DNA from: QHWT01 sp963755695
GTDB lineage: Bacteria > Acidobacteriota > Vicinamibacteria > Vicinamibacterales > 2-12-FULL-66-21
DNA: 64,000 nucleotides
Assembly (NCBI GenBank): GCA_963755695.1
Contig: CAVWLB010000001.1
Span: forward strand, 992,001 to 1,056,000
Reading direction: 5' to 3'
Each line of letters begins with the position of its first letter. Positions within the stretch are counted from its first letter, which is position 1. Below the pieces are notes generated by a model. It saw only the letters and a list, made by a program, of their open reading frames with translations. It was not told the DNA's origin and ran no database searches. This document shows positions 20,202-27,292 of this stretch, in pieces. The position numbers and the translations under genes were made by a program.

Positions 20202-20531
20202 TTAGACGGTCAGCACCTTGGAGATGGCAGCCGAAAACCGCGACCACTCGGCGGTGCTGGCGGCGAGACGCTGACGCCCGGCAGGGGTGATCCTGTAGAA
20301 CTTCGCCTTGCGGCCGAGCTCCGACGTGCCCCAGTCTGCCTGAATCCACCCGCGATGTTCCATGCGGTACAGCGCCGGATAGAGCGAGCCGTCTTCGATC
20401 TGCAGGACGTCGCCGGTGCGATCCTCCAGCCAGCGCGCGATGGCGTAGCCGTGCCGCGGTCCCTGGGCGACGGTCTTGAGGATCAGTGTTTCGAGCGTGC
20501 CGTGGAGGAGTTCGTTGGTCGCCTGCGCCAT
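20202..20531 (-). CDS. PadR family transcriptional regulator
   Basis: A 109-residue winged-helix PadR protein of the short type: LLHGTLETLILKTVAQGPRH (recognition region GYAIARWLEDRTGDVLQIEDG), then SLYPALYRMEHRGWIQADWG and FYRITPAGRQRLA. It is the first gene of an operon with the ADOP permease six bases downstream. It probably represses its own promoter: a large inverted repeat overlaps the promoter directly upstream. Confidence 0.92.
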   Translation of the reverse strand: MAQATNELLHGTLETLILKTVAQGPRHGYAIARWLEDRTGDVLQIEDGSLYPALYRMEHRGWIQADWGTSELGRKAKFYRITPAGRQRLAASTAEWSRFSAAISKVLTV

Positions 20532-20539
20532 GTCCAGAT

Positions 20540-20577
20540 AATCTAGGCAATCTACTCGCTGATACCTAGATTGTCAA
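20540..20577 (-). promoter_or_regulatory. Promoter and putative PadR operator of the PadR-ADOP operon
   Basis: On the minus strand a perfect -35 TTGACA (20577-20572) and a -10-like TAGATT (20554-20549) are separated by 17 bases. Two perfect 8-base arms, AATCTAGG (20540-20547) and CCTAGATT (20565-20572), bracket the promoter with a 17-base centre. The -10 box lies between the arms, so a bound regulator would block polymerase. The start codon follows 17 bases after the -10 box, leaving a leader of about ten bases. Confidence 0.65.
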
Positions 20578-20639
20578 GGCAATGCGACGCGACGGGCCAA
20601 GCGCGGAGCGATACCCGACGAAGTACCGCTCCCCGCAAT

Positions 20640-21977
20640 TCACTTCCCGACGGCGTACAACGCGTTGTCGGAGCGGAAGAACAGTCGGCCGCCGGCGATC
20701 GCGGGGGAAGCCAGCTGACGTGCGTTGAGCGTGTTTCTGGAGAGGATCGTCGGTGTCCTGCCGGCACCGAGGACGATCGTTTCGCCATCCTCGCTCACCA
20801 GATAGATCTTGCCGTCACCGGCCACGGGTGAAGCGGTGTACACGCCGCCGATTCGTTCCTGGTGAGTTCGTTCGCCGGTTTTGGCATCGGCAACCGTGAG
20901 GACGCCGACGTCACCGGTCATGTAGAGGAGCCCGTCGTAATAGATGATTGACGAGATATACGGCGCTCCCGATGGGACTCTCCAGTCTACGGCGGGTGTG
21001 GTGCCGTTGCTCGCTGGCTCGGGGCGAATGGCCATGAACGGACTGCTGCGGTACCCGCGGCTCAGGAAGATCACGCCGTCATGGAACACCGGCGTTGGAA
21101 TGGGGAAGCGGTTCGCCTCGTCGAACTGCCACAGCCGCCCGCCGGTTTCGAAGTCGTGTCCGGTCACGCCAACGCTGGAGTTCACGACGATCTCGGTCTT
21201 TCCACCCGTCTCGATCACCAGCGGCGTGCTGTAGGAAGTCACCCCCGCCGGCGCATCAACCTTCCAGGCGACCGCGCCGGTTTTGGCGTCGAGCGCCAAA
21301 AGATACGACGTGCGTTCGTGATAGCACAGCAGCACCAGCCGGTCCTTGTAGACGACTGGTGAACTCCCGTGGCCCCAGTTGATCTGGAATGGCCCGTAAT
21401 CGGCGCCGAGATTCTTCTTCCACACCAGCTTTCCGGCACGATCGACCGCCGCGATCTGGCCGGTCGCAAACCACGCGTAGACCCGCTCGCCGTCGGTCAC
21501 CGGACTTGGCGAAGCCAGGTTGTGCTTTTCATGAACTGCCGGAAGCGGTCCCTCCGCAGGAAGCTCGAATTCCCACATGCGGCGGCCGCTGCTCCGATCG
21601 AACGCGCTCACGAGAAAGATGACCTTGCCATCGCCTGCCGGCCCGGCCGCGAGCGCGCGCTCGCCTTCGTCGGCGGCATTCCCGCCCTGCACCAGCCGGG
21701 GCCCGGGTCGGATCTCACCGCTTCCGACCTGCGCGGTGACGAAGACCATGTCCTTCGAGACGATCGGTGAGGAAATGCCGAAGCCGTTCAGCGACGCCTT
21801 CCATGCGACGTTTTCGGTGTCGCTCCAGCGGACGGGAAGTCCGGTTTCACTCGAAATGCGCGAACCAGATGGTCCACGCCAGTCCGGCCACTGCCCGGCC
21901 TCGAGCGTGACGGCGAACCAGCCCAGCGCGGCGGCGATCACGGCGCAAGTTCTCCTGCTCGTCATGGGCGACATCAT
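20640..21977 (-). CDS. Secreted PQQ-binding-like beta-propeller repeat protein
   Basis: About 445 residues with a signal peptide (MTSRRTCAVIAAALGWFAVT, then LEAG). The start of the mature chain, WPDWRGPSGSRISSETGLPV, is the typical opening of acidobacterial/planctomycete PQQ-like propeller proteins, and blade motifs such as DAKTGAVAWKVDAP and DAKTGERTHQERIGG repeat along the chain. A paralogue lies at 60273-61511 with WPQWQGPDRNGLSKETGLLK at the same place. Tandem ATGs at 21977 and 21974 and one at 21965 are all possible starts; none has a clear ribosome site. Whether it binds PQQ or only serves as a scaffold is not visible. It is divergent from the orphan PadR gene. Confidence 0.85.
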   Translation of the reverse strand: MMSPMTSRRTCAVIAAALGWFAVTLEAGQWPDWRGPSGSRISSETGLPVRWSDTENVAWKASLNGFGISSPIVSKDMVFVTAQVGSGEIRPGPRLVQGGNAADEGERALAAGPAGDGKVIFLVSAFDRSSGRRMWEFELPAEGPLPAVHEKHNLASPSPVTDGERVYAWFATGQIAAVDRAGKLVWKKNLGADYGPFQINWGHGSSPVVYKDRLVLLCYHERTSYLLALDAKTGAVAWKVDAPAGVTSYSTPLVIETGGKTEIVVNSSVGVTGHDFETGGRLWQFDEANRFPIPTPVFHDGVIFLSRGYRSSPFMAIRPEPASNGTTPAVDWRVPSGAPYISSIIYYDGLLYMTGDVGVLTVADAKTGERTHQERIGGVYTASPVAGDGKIYLVSEDGETIVLGAGRTPTILSRNTLNARQLASPAIAGGRLFFRSDNALYAVGK

Positions 21978-22093
21978 ATGCGGGTTGTGACGGCAGGTGA
22001 ACCACGACAGCCGGTGCGTTGAGCAACGGGCCGTGCGCCCGGTGACCCGCCGTGATTCTGCAAGAGACGATCTCACGCAATCTTGGACGCCAT

Positions 22094-22125
22094 ATCTTGA
22101 CAATCAAGATGTGCGGCGGTATCGT
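22094..22125 (+). promoter_or_regulatory. Promoter and palindromic operator of the orphan PadR gene, possibly leaderless
   Basis: A perfect palindrome with 7-base arms, ATCTTGA and TCAAGAT around CAA (22094-22110), contains the -35 hexamer TTGACA (22097-22102). A -10-like TATCGT lies 17 bases on at 22120-22125. The expected transcription start is then at about 22132-22133, the chosen GTG start codon, so the message would be leaderless. The core TTGACAATC is shared with the promoter of the PadR gene at 20531. Confidence 0.6.
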
Positions 22126-22132
22126 CGGCCTC

Positions 22133-22468
22133 GTGGACGAACCGAACACCGATGTGATCCAGGGCACCCTCGACATGCTGATCCTGAAGACGCTCAGCCT
22201 GGAGCCGATGCACGGTTTCGGTATTGCCCGCCGGGTCGAGCAGATCTCGCGGGGAGTGTTCAAGGTCAATCCCGGGTCGCTGCTCACGGCGCTGCAAAGA
22301 CTCGAGCGCGCCGGCTGGCTCGACGCCGAGTGGCGGCAGACGCCGAATTCCCGTCGCGCGAAGATCTACACGCTGACCCGCACCGGCCGGAAGCAGCTCG
22401 AGACCGAAACCGCGGACTGGAACCGCCGCGCTGCGGCGATTGCGCGGCTGCTCAAAGCGGAAGCCTGA
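22133..22468 (+). CDS. PadR family transcriptional regulator without an adjacent permease
   Basis: A 111-residue PadR protein: DVIQGTLDMLILKTLSLEPM, GFGIARRVEQISRGVFKVNP, SLLTALQRLERAGWLDAEWR and IYTLTRTGRKQLETE. GTG 22133 gives the family-typical N-terminus VDEPNTDVIQG; an in-frame ATG at 22109 would overlap the promoter boxes. Unlike the two other PadR genes here there is no ADOP permease downstream, only a 558-bp repeat-rich gap. Its targets could be the PQQ-like gene divergent from it, or a distant gene. Confidence 0.88.
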   Translation: MDEPNTDVIQGTLDMLILKTLSLEPMHGFGIARRVEQISRGVFKVNPGSLLTALQRLERAGWLDAEWRQTPNSRRAKIYTLTRTGRKQLETETADWNRRAAAIARLLKAEA

Positions 22469-23026
22469 CCCGAAGCTTGAACCAGTGTCACGGAAGTTTC
22501 ACGCGGAGGCGCAAAGGCGCAAAAGGTCTTGTCTTTCTTTTGTGTGAATCGCCTACCTGTACGCGAACTGCTTTCAGCGAGAGTCCATTTGTCACGGACT
22601 CTTCACGCCAACGCGAAAGGGCAGGTGGGCGAAACGAAGCTCACTTATTCTTCGAGACAATGTCACGCCACCTGCGTGCGGAGAAGAAAATAAAAGAAGC
22701 GGCTGCGTTTAACGCCTTCGCCGCTGCGCTCGCCGCAGGCGGGCGCGGCGAAGGAGTGATACCGCAGTCGCCTTGGCGCCCGCCCGCCGCGGCGGCATGC
22801 GGAGGTCACCGAGACGGCGAAGACGAGCGGCTGCTCTTGACGAGGGCCGTTCGTATTCGCCGTCTCGGGCGACCTCCTGCCGCGCGAGGCGGGCGCGGCG
22901 AAGGCGTAATACCGCAGTCTCCTTGGCGCCTCTTGCGCCCTTGCGTGAAAATCGTCTTCTCCGCACGCGTGCGGCGCCGCAGCAGACAAACGAACTCCCG
23001 CCGTTCTACCGGCGTCAGTCCGCGAA
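22469..23026. other. 558-bp gene-free region of stacked inverted and direct repeats
   Basis: After the orphan PadR: TTTCACGCGGAGGCGCAAAG (from about 22498) is a diverged reverse complement of the TTGCGCC..TTGCGTGAAA end at 22931-22950. A hairpin region follows with outer arms CGCCTACCTG/CAGGTGGGCG (22550-22559, 22622-22631, one mismatch) and inner arms AGAGTCC/GGACTCT (22580-22586, 22596-22602). A 295-bp element fills 22674-22968. Nothing here reads as protein on either strand, despite several open frames of arginine-rich character. Confidence 0.7.
22674..22968. mobile_element. MITE-like 295-bp element with perfect 14-bp terminal inverted repeats
   Basis: The ends are GCGTGCGGAGAAGA (22674-22687) and its exact reverse complement (22955-22968). 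Inside, a 43-base direct repeat occurs twice with three mismatches (22738-22780 and 22888-22930; core GGCGGGCGCGGCGAAGG, later CCTTGGCGCC). Between the copies is a hairpin with 21-22-base arms (22801-22821 and 22856-22877, core GAGACGGCGAA). A further 10-bp stem CCTTCGCCGC/GCGGCGAAGG sits at 22715-22754. There is no coding capacity and no obvious target-site duplication. A related half-copy lies at 7239-7340, so it is dispersed; mobility itself is inferred. Confidence 0.6.
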
Positions 23027-23632
23027 TCAGCCACACGACGGAGCGACGGGGCGCACTGACTGGACCCGCATCTGACGATCGGTGAGCATGCCGGTGACGC
23101 TGACGCGTTTGCCGAGGTTCTCGCGCAGCTTCAGGCCGTTGCCCGACTCGACGAGATCGACTGATGCGGACCCCTTCTTCAGGAACCCGGACTTCCAGCT
23201 GCGCGACCTTGGCGCATCAGCCCCGCTCGTGTCCTTCAGGTGGAACGCCTCGTCCGCGCGCACCAGGCAGCCGGCAATCGTGACCGGCGAGTTCTTTGCC
23301 GCCGATGTCGGCGCGGATTCCGGGTGTGGGTCGTCGGCAGCAACCACGACGGTGGTCGGCGTTTCCGACGGAACGATCGCAGCAGCCTTCGAGGGCGAGA
23401 CCTTCTTCGCGGGCGCCTCGACGCTGACCTCCGGTCCAGCGCTCGTGGCGGCGATCTTCGGAGGCGCGTCCGATGACTCGCGCGCTGCGATCATCACCGC
23501 GACGAGGGCCACCGACATCAACGCGACCGCGATCACGCCCACGCCAACGGTACCGCCCTTCGCTTTCGCACGCGGCGACTTCTTCTTCGCGACGGCCGAC
23601 GTTTTCGAGCGCTTGGCCTTCTTGACGGGCAT
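23027..23632 (-). CDS. Membrane-anchored protein with C-terminal OB-fold-like domain
   Basis: A 201-residue protein not assigned to a characterised family. Residues 1-27 are Lys/Arg/Ala-rich (MPVKKAKRSKTSAVAKKK), like a histone-tail or basic cytoplasmic segment. One membrane helix follows (GVIAVALMSVALVAVMI), then a Pro/Ala/Ser linker of about 75 residues. The C-terminal domain reads TIAGCLVRADEAFHLKDTSG and LGKRVSVTGMLTDRQMRVQS, resembling small OB-fold domains common in acidobacterial secreted proteins. ATG 23632 has GGAGGA close upstream. It stands alone between the repeat region and the desaturase gene. Confidence 0.75.
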   Translation of the reverse strand: MPVKKAKRSKTSAVAKKKSPRAKAKGGTVGVGVIAVALMSVALVAVMIAARESSDAPPKIAATSAGPEVSVEAPAKKVSPSKAAAIVPSETPTTVVVAADDPHPESAPTSAAKNSPVTIAGCLVRADEAFHLKDTSGADAPRSRSWKSGFLKKGSASVDLVESGNGLKLRENLGKRVSVTGMLTDRQMRVQSVRPVAPSCG

Positions 23633-23692
23633 CGTGTCCTCCTCCAGCAAGGGTGCTGGAGCAAGGGCAGTGCCCGCCGATGAAACTGCGGA

Positions 23693-24610
23693 TTATCGTT
23701 GATTCAGTGCCTGTGTCTCGTGATGACACACCAATTCCGTGATTGGCGCCTCAAGCCTGGCATCCTGCGATCGAACGTGCGTAAGCCGGGGATGTTTGAC
23801 ATCCCAGGCAAGCCCGAGGATCTGCAGCGTACGGATCCCCATCCAGTTGAAGTCCACTTCGTACCACGCGAGACCGTGACGCGCGCTCGTTGGATGCGCA
23901 TGGTGGTTGTTGTGCCAGCCTTCGCCGAAGGTGAGCAGCGCGACCCACCAGTTGTTGGTGGAATCGTCGCGGGTCTCGAAGCGGCGCGATCCCCACTTGT
24001 GCGTCGCCGAGTTCACGAGCCAGGTTGCGTGGAGGCCGACCGTTGTACGCAGGAAGATTCCCCAGAGCACGTACGGAATGCCGCCGTACGCCAGCAGCGC
24101 GAGACCGACCAACACGTTCGACGTCCAGTGCCATTTCGACAGCCACACATGGACGGGATCGCGGACCAGATCCGGTACGTAACGGGCGAGCACCGACGCG
24201 TCGTGGTGCAGGCCTTCACCGCTTATGATCCAGCCCGCGTGCGCCCACCACGTGCCTTCGCGCGGCGTATGGGGATCGCCGTCCTGGTCGGAATGCTGGT
24301 GGTGAATGCGGTGGGTCGCCACCCAGAAGATGGCGCCACCCTCGAGGGCCAGCGTACCGCACCAGGTGAGGAAATACTCGATCGGCCTGTAGGTCTTGTA
24401 GCCCCGGTGGGTCAGCAGGCGGTGATACCCCATGCCGATGCCGAGCATGCCGGCCATGCAGTAAAGGACCAGCGCCGTCAGTATCGCGCCACGATCGACG
24501 AAGAAGAACGCCGCGATGCCGCCGATGTGAAAGGCGGTCATCGCCACAACGGTGATGGTGTTCCAGCCCTTCTGATACTTGCGCCCGTACCTCAGCGTCG
24601 CCGAAGCCAT
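23693..24610 (-). CDS. Acyl-CoA desaturase (stearoyl-CoA delta-9 type)
   Basis: A 305-residue integral-membrane fatty acid desaturase. The three histidine boxes that hold the di-iron centre are present: HRLLTH (His63-His68), HRIHH (His100-His104) and HNNHH (His233-His237), with an additional His in the NSATHKWG motif near 204. Membrane segments lie between them. The family introduces a double bond at C9 of saturated acyl-CoA and so adjusts membrane fluidity. It is monocistronic, with about 60 bases to the OB-fold gene downstream and 89 bases to the dehydrogenase upstream. No electron donor gene is adjacent. Confidence 0.92.
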   Translation of the reverse strand: MASATLRYGRKYQKGWNTITVVAMTAFHIGGIAAFFFVDRGAILTALVLYCMAGMLGIGMGYHRLLTHRGYKTYRPIEYFLTWCGTLALEGGAIFWVATHRIHHQHSDQDGDPHTPREGTWWAHAGWIISGEGLHHDASVLARYVPDLVRDPVHVWLSKWHWTSNVLVGLALLAYGGIPYVLWGIFLRTTVGLHATWLVNSATHKWGSRRFETRDDSTNNWWVALLTFGEGWHNNHHAHPTSARHGLAWYEVDFNWMGIRTLQILGLAWDVKHPRLTHVRSQDARLEAPITELVCHHETQALNQR

Positions 24611-24699
24611 CGTCCACGCCTCCCGTTCGAGGGGACGATATCAACGACGGAATCCGGCGACTGTAATACTTCTGTATCGGGCGAGTCAGGCAGCGACCG

Positions 24700-25773
24700 T
24701 CACTGCCGCTCCTCGATGGTGGCCAGCACCGCGGACGTGACGCTTTCGGTCGTTCCGCGGCCGCCGAGATCGGGTGTGACGTCGCGGTGATCGGCGAGCA
24801 CGCGAAGCACAGCGCTCTCCACCAGCTTCGCTGCGGCAGCTTCGCCGAGAAACTCCAGCATCATGACGCCGGCGAGCATCGCGGCCATCGGGTTCGCCAC
24901 TCCGCGCCCTGCAATGTCGGGTGCCGAGCCGTGCACCGGCTCGAACATCGACGGGAACGTGCGGGCCGGATTGAGGTTGCCGCTCGGCGCGAGGCCCAGG
25001 CTGCCGGTGATCGCTGCGCTCAGGTCGGTGAGGATGTCACCAAACAGGTTCGATGCAACGATGACGTCGAAGTCCTGCGGCCGGCGGACGAGATCCATGC
25101 AGGCCGCGTCCACCAGCAGCGACTCGGTCCGGACGTCCGGGTACTCGCCGGACACCTCGGCGAAGACGCGATCCCAGAACCCCATGCTGAATCCCTGTGC
25201 GTTCGACTTGGTGACGGAGGTCAGCAGGCGTTTTCGATTGCGTTCCCGGGCGAGATCGAAGGCGAACCGAATCACCCGTTCGGTCCCATGACGAGTAAAA
25301 ATTGCCGATTGGACGGCCACCTCGTGCGACCCGCCGGTATGGAGCGCGCCGCCGATCTGGGCGTACTCTCCTTCGGTGTTCTCGCGGACGACGACAAAGT
25401 CGATGTCGCCCGCCTTTCGTCCGGCCAGGGGAGCGCGGACCCCGGGATAGAGAACCGCCGGCCGCACGCAGGCGTACTGATCGAATGCTCTACGGATGGG
25501 CAGCAGCAGCCCGTTCAACGTGACGTTATCCTGGATCCGGGGATCGCCAACCGCGCCGAAGAAAATCGCGTCGAACGGCCGAAGACACTCGAGCGCGTCT
25601 GCCGGCATCATCCGGCCGTGCTCGAAATAGTGGGCCGAGCCCCACGGAAACGACTCCCACGCGAACGTCACGTCAAAGCGCGATCCTGCCGCGTCGAGTA
25701 CCCGCATCGCCGCCGGAGTGACCTCGTTGCCGATTCCGTCGCCAGGAATGACTGCTACACGGTAGGAAGGCAT
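24700..25773 (-). CDS. Tartrate/D-malate dehydrogenase family (isocitrate/isopropylmalate dehydrogenase superfamily)
   Basis: A 357-residue NAD-dependent beta-decarboxylating dehydrogenase. It begins YRVAVIPGDGIGNEVTPAAM. AWESFPWGSAHYFEHGRMMP and the variant substrate region NGLLLPIRRAFDQYACVRPA point to the tartrate dehydrogenase/D-malate branch, not LeuB. Catalytic and metal-binding motifs are VRENTEGEYAQIGG, LVDAACMDLV, VASNLFGDILTDL and EPVHGSAPDIAG. It lies downstream of an SLC13-type anion transporter on the same strand, which supports a role in dicarboxylate use. The branch assignment (tartrate or D-malate) cannot be settled by eye. Confidence 0.85.
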   Translation of the reverse strand: MPSYRVAVIPGDGIGNEVTPAAMRVLDAAGSRFDVTFAWESFPWGSAHYFEHGRMMPADALECLRPFDAIFFGAVGDPRIQDNVTLNGLLLPIRRAFDQYACVRPAVLYPGVRAPLAGRKAGDIDFVVVRENTEGEYAQIGGALHTGGSHEVAVQSAIFTRHGTERVIRFAFDLARERNRKRLLTSVTKSNAQGFSMGFWDRVFAEVSGEYPDVRTESLLVDAACMDLVRRPQDFDVIVASNLFGDILTDLSAAITGSLGLAPSGNLNPARTFPSMFEPVHGSAPDIAGRGVANPMAAMLAGVMMLEFLGEAAAAKLVESAVLRVLADHRDVTPDLGGRGTTESVTSAVLATIEERQ

Positions 25774-25815
25774 TGAAGGTTGCAGTTTACGGTATGCGGT
25801 TTACGCTTCCGGTCC

Positions 25816-25885
25816 CTCGGACCTCGGACCTCGGACCTCGGACCTCGGACCTCGGACCTCGGACCTCGGACCTCGGACCTCGGAC
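25816..25885. repeat. Ten tandem copies of the 7-nt unit CTCGGAC, abutting a stop codon
   Basis: Ten perfect 7-base units run from 25816 to 25885, three bases before the stop codon of the minus-strand SLC13 gene. The 40 bases before it (from 25775) hold a second loose repeat of GGTTTACG/AGTTTACGG type. The same heptamer makes the array at 60137-60269, in the same orientation relative to the abutting gene. Confidence 0.95.
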
Positions 25886-25888
25886 GAT

Positions 25889-27292
25889 TCACCATAACTT
25901 GATCACCTTCCACCAGAAAAATCCCAGCGGTAGCCAGATGGCCAGGTGCACCAGCGACATGATGAACCCTATGCGCCACCACCGCGCCTGGCTGAGGTAG
26001 CCCGCGCCGAACACGATTGGCGCGGGCCCCGTCCCGTAATGGGTCGTTGCCGCATTCAAACTCGAGAACACGCCGAAGGCAAGCGCCGCCACGAGCGGCG
26101 GCGCGCCGAGTCCGATGGCCACCGCGAAGAACGCGGGGAACATCGCAGTGACGTGCGCCACGAGGCTGGCAAACGCGTAGTGCGCGTACAGGTACACCAC
26201 CACGAGCGCGGCGAGCGCCCACCACCAGGGCCATCCGCCGACAACTCCGGCCGCGGCATGCGCGAATGCGTTGGGGAAGCCTGCCTTCTCGAACTCACCG
26301 GCAAGCATCACCAGGCCGCCGAACCAGATCAACGCGTCCCATGCGCCTTTCTCGTCGAGCAGGTCCTGCCAGTCGAGCACCCTGGTCAAGAGCAGAAGGC
26401 TCAGTCCGGCGTAGGCGACCGTGGTTGCGGAGATGCCATGCCACTCTCCCGACAACCACGAGACCATCACGAACAGGAACACGAGAAGCATGACGCGCTC
26501 GTGCCGGGTGATCGGTCCCATCTCGGCCAGGCGCTCGCTCGCGAGCGCACGCGCGCTTTCCGTTTCGCGCAGGTCCGGTGGGCACAGGAGATAGACCACG
26601 TAGGGGACGAGTACCAGCGCGACAGCGCCGGGAAGCGCGGCAGCGAGCGCCCAGGTCATCCACGAAATTCTCGTGCCCGCTGCCTGTCGCGCGAACTCGG
26701 CGACCAGCGGGTTCGGCGCCGTTGCCGTGAGGAACATCGCCGACACGACGAGATCTCCCTGATAGAGCGTCTTCATCAGGAACGCTCCCATCCGCGTGGC
26801 AGTCGGACCGGGTTCCGAGCCGAACGCCCGTGCGACATTCAGGGTGATGGGAAACAGGATGCCGCCGGCGCGCGCCGTATTCGACGGCGTCATCGGCGCC
26901 ATGACGAGATCGGCCAGGACGATTGAGTAACCGAGCCGGAGCGGGCTCCGCCCCAAGCGGTTCACGATGTTGTAGGCGATGCGCTCGCCGAGGCGGGTCT
27001 TCAGGAACGCGCGCGAGAAGAGGAACGCCGCGACAATCAGCCAGACGGTGACGTTGGCGTAACCGGACAACGCCTCCTGAAGCGTGAAGAGACCCAGCAG
27101 CGTTCCCGCAGTCGATGCGATCACCATGACTGCGCCAGAGGGCATCGGCCGTGTAATCAGCGCGCACACCACGGCGGCGTAAAGACACAACAGCCCCCAT
27201 GCTCGCGGACCGAACCCGGCGTGCGGGCAGATCCAGACGGCAGCGGCGACGCTGACGGGCGCGAGCCAGCGCCAGGCAGGAACCCGCGTCAC
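25889..27292 (-). CDS. SLC13/DASS family anion (dicarboxylate/sulfate) symporter
   Basis: A 467-residue membrane protein with about twelve hydrophobic segments. DASS hallmarks are APMTPSNTARAGGILFPI (SNT substrate/Na motif, first half) and SSLNAATTHYGTGPAPI (second half, with the related TTHYGTG). The GTG start at 27292 overlaps the stop of the upstream hydrolase gene by four bases (GTGA), so translation is coupled; longer open frames upstream lie inside that gene. It is predicted to import di- or tricarboxylates with Na ions. The tartrate/malate-type dehydrogenase gene follows after the heptamer array. Confidence 0.88.
   Translation of the reverse strand: MTRVPAWRWLAPVSVAAAVWICPHAGFGPRAWGLLCLYAAVVCALITRPMPSGAVMVIASTAGTLLGLFTLQEALSGYANVTVWLIVAAFLFSRAFLKTRLGERIAYNIVNRLGRSPLRLGYSIVLADLVMAPMTPSNTARAGGILFPITLNVARAFGSEPGPTATRMGAFLMKTLYQGDLVVSAMFLTATAPNPLVAEFARQAAGTRISWMTWALAAALPGAVALVLVPYVVYLLCPPDLRETESARALASERLAEMGPITRHERVMLLVFLFVMVSWLSGEWHGISATTVAYAGLSLLLLTRVLDWQDLLDEKGAWDALIWFGGLVMLAGEFEKAGFPNAFAHAAAGVVGGWPWWWALAALVVVYLYAHYAFASLVAHVTAMFPAFFAVAIGLGAPPLVAALAFGVFSSLNAATTHYGTGPAPIVFGAGYLSQARWWRIGFIMSLVHLAIWLPLGFFWWKVIKLW

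Noticed and set aside
22682..23036. Small arginine-rich open frames in the repeat region
   Set aside because: They occur on both strands in overlapping frames over inverted repeats, with no ribosome sites or motifs.
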